Shown: positions 8,294 to 16,700 of the stretch, piece by piece | How positions within the stretch are numbered: the first letter of the stretch is position 1 | Layout of the letters: each line of letters starts with the position of its first letter | Assembly (NCBI RefSeq): GCF_030269545.1 | Contig: NZ_BSTN01000019.1 | Location: forward strand, 49,012-113,011 | Source of the DNA: Actinomadura sp. NBRC 104425 | Lineage (GTDB): Bacteria > Actinomycetota > Actinomycetes > Streptosporangiales > Streptosporangiaceae | Reading direction: 5' to 3' | DNA: 64,000 nucleotides | The notes under the pieces: generated by a model | The model's database searches: none | What the model saw: the letters and a program-made list of their open reading frames with translations, nothing else | What the model was told of the DNA's origin: nothing | Program-made: the position numbers and the translations under genes

Positions 8294-9046
8294 CTACGGT
8301 GCGGCGAGCGGGTCGCGGTCGTCCACGCGCTCCAGCACGCGCAGCGAGCCGACGGCGCGCCGTTCGACGAACGCGCCGTTGTTCAGCGCCCGCAGGTAGA
8401 TGTGCTGGTAGGGGGCCTGCCCGCCGTCCACCGGGTCGGGGAACACGTCGTGGACGACCAGCGCGCCGCCGACCATCACCCACGGCGCCCAGCCCTCGTA
8501 ATCGGCGCGGGCGTGCTCCTCGGCGTGCCCGCCGTCGATGAACGCCAGCGCCAGCGGGGTGCGCCACAGCCGCGCCACCGTGCGGGACGCGCCCACGACG
8601 GCCACCACGTGGTCCTCCAGGCCCGCCGCGCCGATCGTCTTGCGGAACGTCGGCAGCGTGTCCATACGGCCGGTCTCCGGATCGACCAGCGACGGGTCGT
8701 GGTACTCCCAGCCCGCCTGGTTCTCCTCCGAGCCGTGGTGGTGGTCCACGGTCACCACCACGGCTCCGGTGCGGCGCGCGGCCGCGCCGAGGTAGATGGC
8801 GGACTTGCCGCAGTAGCTGCCGACCTCCAGCAGCGGCCCGCGGCCGCCGAGGCGCGCGCCGTACTCCAGCGCCGTCTCGTACAGCGCCTGCCCTTCGGGC
8901 TCGGGCATGAAGCCCTTGGCGTTCAGCGCGGCGCGCAGCAGGTCGGGGGGCATGGGCTCGTAGGCGGTGTCCGCGGGCGTCCGGGCGGCGGGCGGGGCCG
9001 GTTCGGCGGGGGTCCCCGCGCCGGTGGACGCCAGGGTGTCGGTCAT
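8294..9046 (-). CDS. Class I SAM-dependent methyltransferase (MDMPI/TylF-like)
   Basis: A 250-residue methyltransferase encoded convergently to the toroid gene, 37 bases away. Motif I is GPLLEVGSYCGKSAIYLGAA, followed by VVTVDHHHGSEENQAGW, and the post-motif ALAFIDGGHAEEHARADYEG resembles O-methyltransferases that bind a metal through Asp and His. The first 30 residues are Ala/Pro/Thr-rich and probably disordered. The ATG at 9046 has a GAAGAAGG ribosome-binding site. Its substrate is unknown. The location suggests membership in the same glycoconjugate cluster, although it is transcribed from the other side. Confidence 0.82.
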   Translation of the reverse strand: MTDTLASTGAGTPAEPAPPAARTPADTAYEPMPPDLLRAALNAKGFMPEPEGQALYETALEYGARLGGRGPLLEVGSYCGKSAIYLGAAARRTGAVVVTVDHHHGSEENQAGWEYHDPSLVDPETGRMDTLPTFRKTIGAAGLEDHVVAVVGASRTVARLWRTPLALAFIDGGHAEEHARADYEGWAPWVMVGGALVVHDVFPDPVDGGQAPYQHIYLRALNNGAFVERRAVGSLRVLERVDDRDPLAAP

Positions 9047-9155
9047 CGGTGCCTTCTTCCGTGGTCGGTCGGCGGCCATGGGGGCGGCGCCCGGGTCTGC
9101 CGCGCACTCTATCCGGGCGGCGGCCCGGCCGGGCATCCGCCTTGTGACGTCTTAG

Positions 9156-9169
9156 TGAAACGTGTTCTA
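9156..9169. promoter_or_regulatory. KstR-type operator upstream of the ferredoxin-ADH pair
   Basis: TGAAACGTGTTCTA fits all eight fixed positions of TNNAACNNGTTNNA. It lies 110 bases above the start of the leftward methyltransferase gene and 317 bases before the ferredoxin ATG. A near match, TAGAACGTGTTCGC (9421-9434, last fixed base changed), lies closer to the ferredoxin, 52 bases before its start. The rest of 9047-9485 holds no convincing gene. Which of the flanking genes the sites serve is not certain. Confidence 0.62.
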
Positions 9170-9420
9170 CTTCGGTTATGGGGCAGCGGACGGCGGCGCG
9201 CCCCGGCCGCCTCGGGCGCCGGCCGGGACGACCGGGCCGCGCCGCGCAGCGGGCCGCACACCGCCCGCCTTTGACACGACCCGCCTCCCGACATCCCCGG
9301 AGAGCACGGAGTCCGCCCCACCCGTGACCAAACCGAATGACGTTCGCTATGTTGGCAGCCGGACCTTCCGGAGGATGATGGAAGGCGGCGGCCGGCGCGA
9401 CCCCGCACCCGGGCCGCCGC

Positions 9421-9434
9421 TAGAACGTGTTCGC
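9421..9434. promoter_or_regulatory. Near-match KstR-type site before the ferredoxin gene
   Basis: TAGAACGTGTTCGC contains the GAAC-GT-GTTC core and seven of eight fixed KstR positions. It lies 52 bases upstream of the ferredoxin start, a spacing similar to the 46 bases seen at the thiolase gene. Functional use is inferred. Confidence 0.5.
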
Positions 9435-9485
9435 GTGCCCGTACCGGGGATCCGCGAGCCCACCGGGAAGTGAACGGAGAAGGCG

Positions 9486-9677
9486 ATGCGCGTACGAGTC
9501 GACCCCCTGGTCTGCGAGGCCAACGCCGTGTGCGTGGGCCTGGCTCCCGAGGTCTTCGACCTGACCGACGACGACGAGCTGCAGATCCTGCTGCCCGACG
9601 TCCCGGCCGAGCACGCCGACCGCGTCCGGCACGCGGTGCGGTCGTGTCCCAAGGCCGCGCTCACCCTCGACGAGTGA
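9486..9677 (+). CDS. Single-cluster [3Fe-4S] ferredoxin
   Basis: A 63-residue acidic ferredoxin of the type that feeds electrons to bacterial P450s. Three cysteines fit a 3Fe-4S cluster: Cys10 and Cys16 in the CEANAVC loop and a third in RSCPKAAL near the C-terminus; the position that would be a fourth Cys in 4Fe-4S proteins is Asn/Ala. The segment APEVFDLTDDDELQIL is typical of P450-associated ferredoxins. The alcohol dehydrogenase gene follows after 88 bases. Given the KstR-like sites, the likely client is the CYP125-type enzyme at 3.4 kb, but this pairing is inference. Confidence 0.87.
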   Translation: MRVRVDPLVCEANAVCVGLAPEVFDLTDDDELQILLPDVPAEHADRVRHAVRSCPKAALTLDE

Positions 9678-9765
9678 TCCCGGCCGTCCACCATCCTCCC
9701 TCCCCCACCCCTTTCCGCGACCCGCGCGCCCCGCGCGGCGTCCGATCCCCTCAGTGGAGGCAGCC

Positions 9766-10854
9766 ATGGCACGTGCCGCGGTACTGCACGCGGTCGGCGA
9801 CACCGAACTCGACCTGCGCGACGACGTGACCGCCGTCGCCCCCGGTCCCGACCAGGTGAAGGTCCACCTCAAGGCGACCGGCGTCTGCCACTCCGACCTG
9901 TCCACCATGACCGGCGTGCTGCCCGTCGTGCCGCCGGCCGTGCTCGGCCACGAGGGCGCCGGGGTCGTCGCCGAGGTCGGCGAGCACGTCACCCACGTCA
10001 AGCCCGGCGACCACGTGGTGGTCAACTGGACGCCCGACTGCGGCACCTGCCCCGACTGCCTGCGCGGGCAGCCGTACCTGTGCATGACGTTCATGGCGCA
10101 GTCGTTCAGCGATCCGCACTTCCGCATCGGCGCCGACACCCCCGCGTTCGGCATGGCGGGCTGCGGCACCTGGGCGGAGGAGATGACGGTGCCCCGGCAG
10201 GGCGTCGTCAAGATCGCCGACGACGTGCCGTTCGAGTACGCCGCGCTGCTCGGCTGCGGCATCCCCACCGGCGTGGGCGCGGTGGTCAACACCGCGCGGG
10301 TGCGGCCCGGGTCCAAGGTCGCCGTGGTCGGCGCGGGCGGCGTGGGCCTGGCGGTCATCCAGGGCGCCAAGATCGCCGGCGCGTCCACCATCCTGTCGGT
10401 CGACCCCAACGAGGCCAAGCACCCGGTCGCCAAGCAGTTCGGCGCGACGCACGTCGCCACGCTGGACGGCCTGGACGAGACCAAGAACCTGCTGACCGGC
10501 GGCGCCGGGTTCGACTACGTCTTCGAGGTGGTCGGCAAGGCCGCGGCCATCACCACCGCCTGGAACCTCGCCCGGCGCGGCGGCGACGTCATCGTGGTCG
10601 GCGCGGGCGCGGCCGACGACAACGTCCAGCTGAGCGCGTTCGCGCTGCTGTTCGACGGCAAGAACCTCAAGGCGTCGCTGTACGGCGGCTGCGACCTCAA
10701 GCACGACATCCCGATGTTCGTCGACCTGTGGCGGGCCGGGCGCCTGGACATCGACGGGCTGATCTCCCGGCGCATCCGCTTCGAGGACCTCAACGACGCC
10801 GTGCGGGCGCTGCGCAACGGTGAGGTGATCCGCCAGGTGGTGCTGTTCGACTGA
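9766..10854 (+). CDS. Zinc-dependent medium-chain alcohol dehydrogenase
   Basis: A 362-residue MDR-family alcohol dehydrogenase. The catalytic zinc site includes GVCHSD and GHEGAG, and the structural zinc loop has four cysteines in CGTCPDCLRGQPYLC. The NAD-binding glycine motif is VAVVGAGGVGLAV. It most resembles the class III/AdhD-type enzymes of actinobacteria, some of which need a tightly bound cofactor or mycothiol. The ATG at 9766 follows GGAGG by five bases. Being next to a P450-type ferredoxin and behind KstR-like sites, it could oxidise the side-chain alcohol made by the P450 to the aldehyde or acid. That role is inferred. Confidence 0.87.
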   Translation: MARAAVLHAVGDTELDLRDDVTAVAPGPDQVKVHLKATGVCHSDLSTMTGVLPVVPPAVLGHEGAGVVAEVGEHVTHVKPGDHVVVNWTPDCGTCPDCLRGQPYLCMTFMAQSFSDPHFRIGADTPAFGMAGCGTWAEEMTVPRQGVVKIADDVPFEYAALLGCGIPTGVGAVVNTARVRPGSKVAVVGAGGVGLAVIQGAKIAGASTILSVDPNEAKHPVAKQFGATHVATLDGLDETKNLLTGGAGFDYVFEVVGKAAAITTAWNLARRGGDVIVVGAGAADDNVQLSAFALLFDGKNLKASLYGGCDLKHDIPMFVDLWRAGRLDIDGLISRRIRFEDLNDAVRALRNGEVIRQVVLFD

Positions 10855-10950
10855 GCCGCGGCGGGACCCCGCCGTTCACCCAAGATCATCCGGGTTGTTC
10901 GGCAACCGCTTTTTCCCCGCCGACAACGCATGTCATCCTTTGTCGTGCAC

Positions 10951-10977
10951 GGCGCCCGCCGGTGAGCGGCGGGCGCC
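10951..10977 (+). terminator. Hairpin after the alcohol dehydrogenase
   Basis: GGCGCCCGCCG and CGGCGGGCGCC form a perfect 11-bp stem with a 5-base loop, 96 bases after the dehydrogenase stop and 46 bases before the next start. There is no T-run. It could end the ferredoxin-ADH transcript or sit in the leader of the nuclease gene. Confidence 0.55.
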
Positions 10978-11023
10978 GAACGCACCACCGAGAACACGCG
11001 CGTCAGTCGAGCATGGAGCGTGG

Positions 11024-13087
11024 GTGACCTACGTCGGACGGGGACGCGGACGCCGCCCCTCAGCGCCAAGGACCCTTCTCACGGGAGCGGTGCTCGCCCT
11101 GCCCGTCCTCGCGGTGCCGACCTCCCAGGCGGCACCGCCCGAGGGTGCGGGGGTCTCCGCGCACGAGGCCGCGCGGGGCGCGCCGGGCGCGCAGAGCACC
11201 CCTGACGGCGCCGCGCGCACCGGAGCGGGCGGCACCGCGCCGTCCACCGCCGCGGGCGCCCGGCAGATCCGCATCCACGACATCCAGGGCGCCGGGCACG
11301 TGTCGCCGATGAAGGGGGCGCGGGTGACGGGCGTGCGCGGCGTCGTCACGACCGTCACCGCCACCGGCTTTTGGATGCAGGACCCGCGGCCCGACCGCGA
11401 CGACGCCACGTCCGAGGGCATCTTCGTCTACACGCGCAACCGGCCGTCGGTGGCCGTGGCCGACGCCGTGCGCGTCGACGGCAAGGTCAGCGAGTTCCGC
11501 CCCGGCGGGAAGGCGTCGGCGACCCTGGGCCGCACCGAGATCGACGCGACCGCCACCGCGGTGGAGGCCCGCGGCGTGCAGCTGCCCGCGCCGGTGGTGC
11601 TGGGCCCGAAGGGCCGCAGGCCGCCGGGCCAGGTGGTGGACGACGACGGCCGCGGCCTGCCCATCAACGTCGAGACCCGGGGCTCGTTCGACCCGACCCG
11701 GGACGCCCTGGACTTCTACGAGACGCTGGAGGGCCTGCGCGTCCGCGTGCAGGACGCGGTGGCCGTCGGCCCCACCAGCGGCGGCCAGATCCCCGTGCTG
11801 CCCGCGGGCGGCGCGGGGGCGGGTCCGCGCACCGCGCGCGGCGGCATCGTCGCGGCGGTCGGCGACGCCAACCCCGAGCGGATCTTCCTCGACGACGCGC
11901 TGGCCCCGCTGCCCCCCGTGAACGTCGGCGACCGGCTGCCCGGCGCCGTCGACGGCGTGCTCGACTACGGCTACGGCGTCTACACGCTGCTGCCGACCGC
12001 GACACCGCGCACCGCAAGCGGCGGGCTGCGGCGCGAGACGACGCGTCCGCAGCGCTCCGGCGAGCTGGCCGTGGCGACGCTGACCGTGGACGGCCTCGAC
12101 CCGAGCGCATCGCGCGAGCGGTTCCGCGCCGTGGCCGCCGACATCGTGGACGGCCTGCGCTCGCCCGACCTGATCGCGGTGTCCGGGGTGCGGGACAACA
12201 GCGGCCCCGACGACGACGGCACGGTCTCCGCCGACCAGACCGTGGCCGAGCTGATCACGGCGATCAGCGAGGCGGGCGGCCCCAACTACGACTGGCGGTC
12301 GGTGGCGCCGCGCGACAACGCCGACGGCGGCGAGAAGGGCGCCAACGACCACGTGGGCTTCCTGTTCCGCACCGACCGGGGGCTGAGCTTCGTCGACCGG
12401 GCGGCCGGCGGCTCCGGCGACGGCCTGGACCCGGCCGTGTCGCCCGGCGGCCCCGACCTGACCCGCACGTCGGTGCGCGCGCTCGCCGTGGGAGGGCAGG
12501 CCCGGCTCAGCCTCAGTCCCGGCCGCGTCGCGCCCACCGACCCGGTGTGGAGCAACGCGCGCAAGCCGCTGGCCGGTGAGATCACCTGGCGGGGGCGGCG
12601 GATCATCGTCGTGGCCAACGACTGGTACCCCAAGAGCAGCGACGACCAGCCCGAGTTCGGCCGCATCCAGCCGCCGCGCCGGCCCAGCGAGTGGCGCCGC
12701 GCCGCACAGGCGAAGGTGGTGGCGCGGTTCGTCCGGTCGGTGCGCGCCGTGGACGGCGACGCCGACGTCATCGTCACCGGCAGCCTCAACGAGACCGAGT
12801 TCTCCGACTCGGTGCGCGAGCTCACCCGGCAGACGGGGCTGCGCGACCTGACCGACGAGCTGCCCCGCGCCGAGCGGTACACGAGCGTGTCGGCCGGGAA
12901 CTCGCAGGCCCTCGACCACATCATGCTCAGCCCGTCGCTGGCGCGCCGCAAGCACGAGTACGACGTGGTGCACCGGCGCTCGGAGTTCGCAGGCCCCTCC
13001 GCCGGCGAGCGCGACCCGGCCGTCGTCCGCATCGACATGTCGTCCACCGGGACCGCCGCTTCCTCGGGCACGGCTTCCCGCCAGTAG
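11024..13087 (+). CDS. Secreted ExeM/NucH-like endonuclease/exonuclease/phosphatase-family protein
   Basis: A 687-residue exported protein. With the GTG at 11024 the N-terminus is basic (VTYVGRGRGRRPSAPRT), then hydrophobic (LLTGAVLALPVLAV), with cleavage likely after TSQA-A. Next comes an OB-fold region beginning IRIHDIQGAGHVSPMKGARV, as found ahead of the nuclease in ExeM/NucH extracellular DNases. The EEP domain starts near residue 355 (GELAVATLTVDGLD) and ends with IVTGSLNETEF and ALDHIMLSPSL, standing for the usual metal/His motifs (GDxN and DHxxV). Two of these are altered: DVIVTGSLNE replaces GDFN and DLIAVSGVRDN replaces the IxLQE motif (Glu changed). Nuclease activity is therefore in doubt. 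The gene is monocistronic. Confidence 0.75.
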   Translation: MTYVGRGRGRRPSAPRTLLTGAVLALPVLAVPTSQAAPPEGAGVSAHEAARGAPGAQSTPDGAARTGAGGTAPSTAAGARQIRIHDIQGAGHVSPMKGARVTGVRGVVTTVTATGFWMQDPRPDRDDATSEGIFVYTRNRPSVAVADAVRVDGKVSEFRPGGKASATLGRTEIDATATAVEARGVQLPAPVVLGPKGRRPPGQVVDDDGRGLPINVETRGSFDPTRDALDFYETLEGLRVRVQDAVAVGPTSGGQIPVLPAGGAGAGPRTARGGIVAAVGDANPERIFLDDALAPLPPVNVGDRLPGAVDGVLDYGYGVYTLLPTATPRTASGGLRRETTRPQRSGELAVATLTVDGLDPSASRERFRAVAADIVDGLRSPDLIAVSGVRDNSGPDDDGTVSADQTVAELITAISEAGGPNYDWRSVAPRDNADGGEKGANDHVGFLFRTDRGLSFVDRAAGGSGDGLDPAVSPGGPDLTRTSVRALAVGGQARLSLSPGRVAPTDPVWSNARKPLAGEITWRGRRIIVVANDWYPKSSDDQPEFGRIQPPRRPSEWRRAAQAKVVARFVRSVRAVDGDADVIVTGSLNETEFSDSVRELTRQTGLRDLTDELPRAERYTSVSAGNSQALDHIMLSPSLARRKHEYDVVHRRSEFAGPSAGERDPAVVRIDMSSTGTAASSGTASRQ

Positions 13088-13641
13088 GCGGCGAGCACAC
13101 GAGCCGAGGGCCCGCGCGGGCCGCGGCGGGAGCGCGGTGGCCCGTCTCAGGGCACGAGACGGCACGCAGAGGGCCGCCGCCGGCCCCGGCGCGCCTACGG
13201 TGGGATGCGCCGCCGCGCACGCGGCAGGCGCCCGCCGAGGCGGGCCCTCACCTTCGCCCGGAACGCATGCAGGCTGCGGCCGTCGGCCCGCCACCGTCTG
13301 CGAATCGCCTCAGCCGGTTTCGCCGACGCGTGTGCGCGCCGCAATCGCGTGGCGGCCGTCCCCAGTGGCAGAAGCCATCCGGCGGGCCGGGGAACCGGCC
13401 GCGGGCGATGGTCGGCGTGCGCTGCCCGTGGGCCGCCGACCATCGCGCGCCACCCGGAGTATCGCCGTCGGCGACGCATCCGCTACATCCGCGTTTTCCG
13501 GTTCGACCGAATACAGCGGTCTTTTCGTCCGATAACCGGCGCGCCGGGAGCGCCGGGTCATGCGGACATTGCCCCAGCGTTCAGACATTCGTTGCGTTTC
13601 AGTCATAGACCGCCCATGGCCCGAGGGGTTACGTTCCGGGC
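13088..13641. other. Intergenic region without a supported gene
   Basis: About 550 bases after the exported nuclease gene. Open frames exist on both strands, but none has a recognisable protein pattern or a convincing ribosome-binding site. The right end (13500-13630) is less GC-rich and may hold the promoter of the small Cys-rich peptide gene. Confidence 0.4.
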
Positions 13642-13722
13642 ATGAGCAAAGCTGGATGCAGTTGTGGACACGGCAGCGGATGCTCCTGCCCGAAGGGCTG
13701 CGCCTGCGGGTGCAACGGCTGA
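13642..13722 (+). CDS. Tiny cysteine-rich, metallothionein-like peptide
   Basis: An ATG-started frame of 26 codons encodes a peptide with eight cysteines (31%), arranged as CSC (6-8), CSC (14-16) and CACGC (20-24), plus His10, two Lys and many Gly/Ser. The repeated C-x-C pairs are what metal-binding metallothioneins use. A GAGGGG motif lies about 15 bases before the ATG, which is farther than usual. Several codons end in A or T (AAA, GCT, GGA, AGT, TGT), unlike the neighbouring genes. The peptide is too small for most gene finders. It lies 3' to 3' with the large propeller protein gene. A metal-binding role is suggested by composition only; chance cannot be excluded. Confidence 0.5.
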   Translation: MSKAGCSCGHGSGCSCPKGCACGCNG

Positions 13723-13785
13723 GCCGCCGACTTCCGTAACCGAACCGCTACCCCGAACGAGACCGCTCCTGGGCGTGGACGCCGG

Positions 13786-16700
13786 TCACGGGGCAGTCGT
13801 CCGCCACAGAGTGGGCGTCTCCCCCCGGTGGTCGGCGTCCACGCCCACGGCGAGCACGTCCCCGCCCACCGCGGCCAGCGCGGTGAGCCGCTGGTCCCCC
13901 GGCCCGTCCAGGCCGGTGCCGCGCGTTGGGACGCGCCGCCACGTCACCCCGTCCGCCGAGGCCCACATGACAGCGTCCTGTGCGCCGTTGCGGCCGACCG
14001 CGCCGGCCACCACGAACCCCTTGGGCGTCACCGCGGCCGAGGTGAGCTCCGACGCCTCCTCGGCTCCCGCGGGCACGCTCGTGCGCCACGTGCGGCCGCC
14101 GTCGGACGACACCCCGATGAACCCCAGCCACCGCGCGGGCCGGCCCGCGGTCTGCGGCGTGGTGCCCCAGCCGAGCGCGACGAGGACGTCGCCGCGCGCC
14201 ACGATCTGGTGGAACGCCCCCGATGCGACCCCGGACGGCAGCGGCGGCGGCGCGACGGCCGACCACTTCACGCCGTCCTGGGACGTCCACACCGCGGGCC
14301 GGTAGGAGACGGGCTTAGCGGGCTTGCGGCCGCTGCCCGCGGCCGTCGGACGGCCTCCGACGGCCACATAGCCCTTGGAGACGGCCGTGACGTCCCGCAT
14401 CCACGTGCGGCCGTCCAGATCGCCCTTGCCCGCGTTCGAGCCGCGCTTCCAGCTCTTGAGGTCGGTGGAACGCCACGCGGCGGCCTTCCCCCCGGACGTG
14501 CCGACGACGACGTAGCCGGACGGCCCGGACGTGACGCCGTCCACCATGTTGCCCCGCGCACCGGGGAACGGGGTCTTGCGCCACGTCACCCCGTCCGCGG
14601 ACCCGGCCACCAGGGGCGTCACCTTCCCGTCGGGGGCGGTGACGCGTCCGACGGCGAGCCACCCCTTGGCGCCGTAGACGACGTCGCCGAACCGCTGCCG
14701 CGGCTGGCGCGGCCCGCCGACCGCCTTGCCTGCGCGCAGGTCGGGCGTCTGCGCGCGCGCCCAGGAACCGGGGGTCGCCGCGGGCGCGCTCCACACCGCC
14801 CCGCCGCCGCCCGTGCTGCCCACGGCGACGACGCGCCCCGCCCCCACGCTCATGGACGTGACGGCGCGTTCGGGGCGGATCGCACCCGGCACCTTGGCCA
14901 GGTCCACCACGTTCACCGGACGGGCCGCCGCCTCGCCCGACAGCGCCAGGTACGGGTCGTCACCCCGGCGCCCGGTGATGACGGCGGCGGCGCCCGCCGC
15001 GACCGTCAGCCCGCTGACGGTGAGCCCCGAACCGGGGGCGGCGGCCATGGCCCCCACGTCGCCGCCGGGCCGCCAGGTGCGCCCGTCGCCGCTGCGCAGC
15101 ACCGTGCCCGCGCCGCCCTTGCCGCGTACCAGGACCGCCAGGCCGGTGGACGACCCCGCCAGCCGCGCCACTCCCCCGTACGACGGCACCGACACCTGCC
15201 CGGCCGGCGCCCACGTGCGCCCGTCCGCCGAGAAGAACACCACGCCGTAGCGGGTGGTGGTGCGGCGCTTCTTCGCCTTGGTCACGCGTCGGCCCTCACG
15301 GGCGACGTACACGCCGCCGGGGCCGGACGCCAGCCCGATGGTCGCCCCGTAGGAGCCCTGCGCCTGCGGCACGGTCACCGGGGTCCACGTGCGCCCGCCG
15401 TCGGCCGTCAGCCACAGCCCCTCGCCGCGCTGCGTGACGGTCTGCTTCCTGCGCTTGCCCTTCCGGGTGACGGTCTTGGTGACCTTCCGGGAGAACCAGC
15501 CGTGCGCCACCAGGGCGCCGTTGCCGGTCGCCGCCACCCTGTCAAGTCCGGTGATCTCGCCGCCCGCCGGGCGGTCGACGCGCTGCCAGGACCGGCCGTC
15601 CGCCGAGGTCCACAGCACGGCCCGCTGGTCGCCCCGGAACGTGCCGCTCGGCGAGTTCGCGCCCACGGCCGCGAACCCGGCGGACGTGCGGACCAGCGCG
15701 TTGATCCGGTCGCCCGGACGGAACGCCGCGCTCGCGTTCGCCGCCTCGCGCGTCCAGACGCGGCCGTCCCGGCTGGTCCACACGGCCACGCCTGCGGTCG
15801 CGGCGGCCGCGCCGGCCTGCGAGGCGGCCTGCCCCAGCGCGGCCCACCGTCCCGAGCCGCCCGCGATGTGCCGGGGCTGGTCGCCGGGCGCCGGCTCGCC
15901 GCCGCCCGCGGCCTTCACCTGAGCCAGCCGCCAGCTCCGCCCCGCGTCGCCGGAGAACAGGAACTGCGCGCGCTCCCGGCCCTCGGCGCCGTCGCCCGCC
16001 TTCTCGTTCCCGACGGCCACGACGGTGCCGCCGGACGCCGCCACGGCCGACAGCTCCTGCACCAGGCCGTCCGTCCCGGCCGCCGGGTCGGTGGCGAACA
16101 GGCGGTCGGCCGCGATGGCCGCGGGCGCCGCCTGCCCCGGCTCGTCGTCGCCGTTCCCGGTCGCGTACACGCCCGCCGCCACGACGGCCACGACGACGGC
16201 CGCGGCCCCGGCGCCCACCAGCCGCCTGCGCCCGCGCGCCGCCGCGACCGGGGCCGTGCTCGGCGCCTCCGCCGCCTTCGCCCGCGTCTTCGGCCCGGTC
16301 TGCGCCTTCGCCTTCGTCTGCGGCTTCGGCCCTGCCTGCGCCTTCGCCTTTGTCTGTGTCTTCGGCTGCGTCTTCGGCTGCGATTCGGTCTTCGGCTTGG
16401 CAGCCGCCTTCGGCTTGGCGGCCGCGGCTGCCTTCTGCCCTGCCTTCGGCTTGGGACCGCTCTTCGGCTTGGGGCCGGTCTTCGACTTCGCCTGCGGCGC
16501 GGCCTTCGGCTTGGCGGCGGCCTTGTCCTTGGGTACCGCCTTGGAGGCTGTCTTGTCCTTGGAGGCGGTCTTGGAGTCCGCCTTGGCCTTGGCCGCGGCC
16601 TTGGGCTGCGTCTTGGGCTTGGCGGCGGCCTTGGATGCGCCCTTCGGCTTCGCCGCGGCCACGGGCTTGGCGGCGGCCTCGGCCCGCGGCTTCGGCTCGC

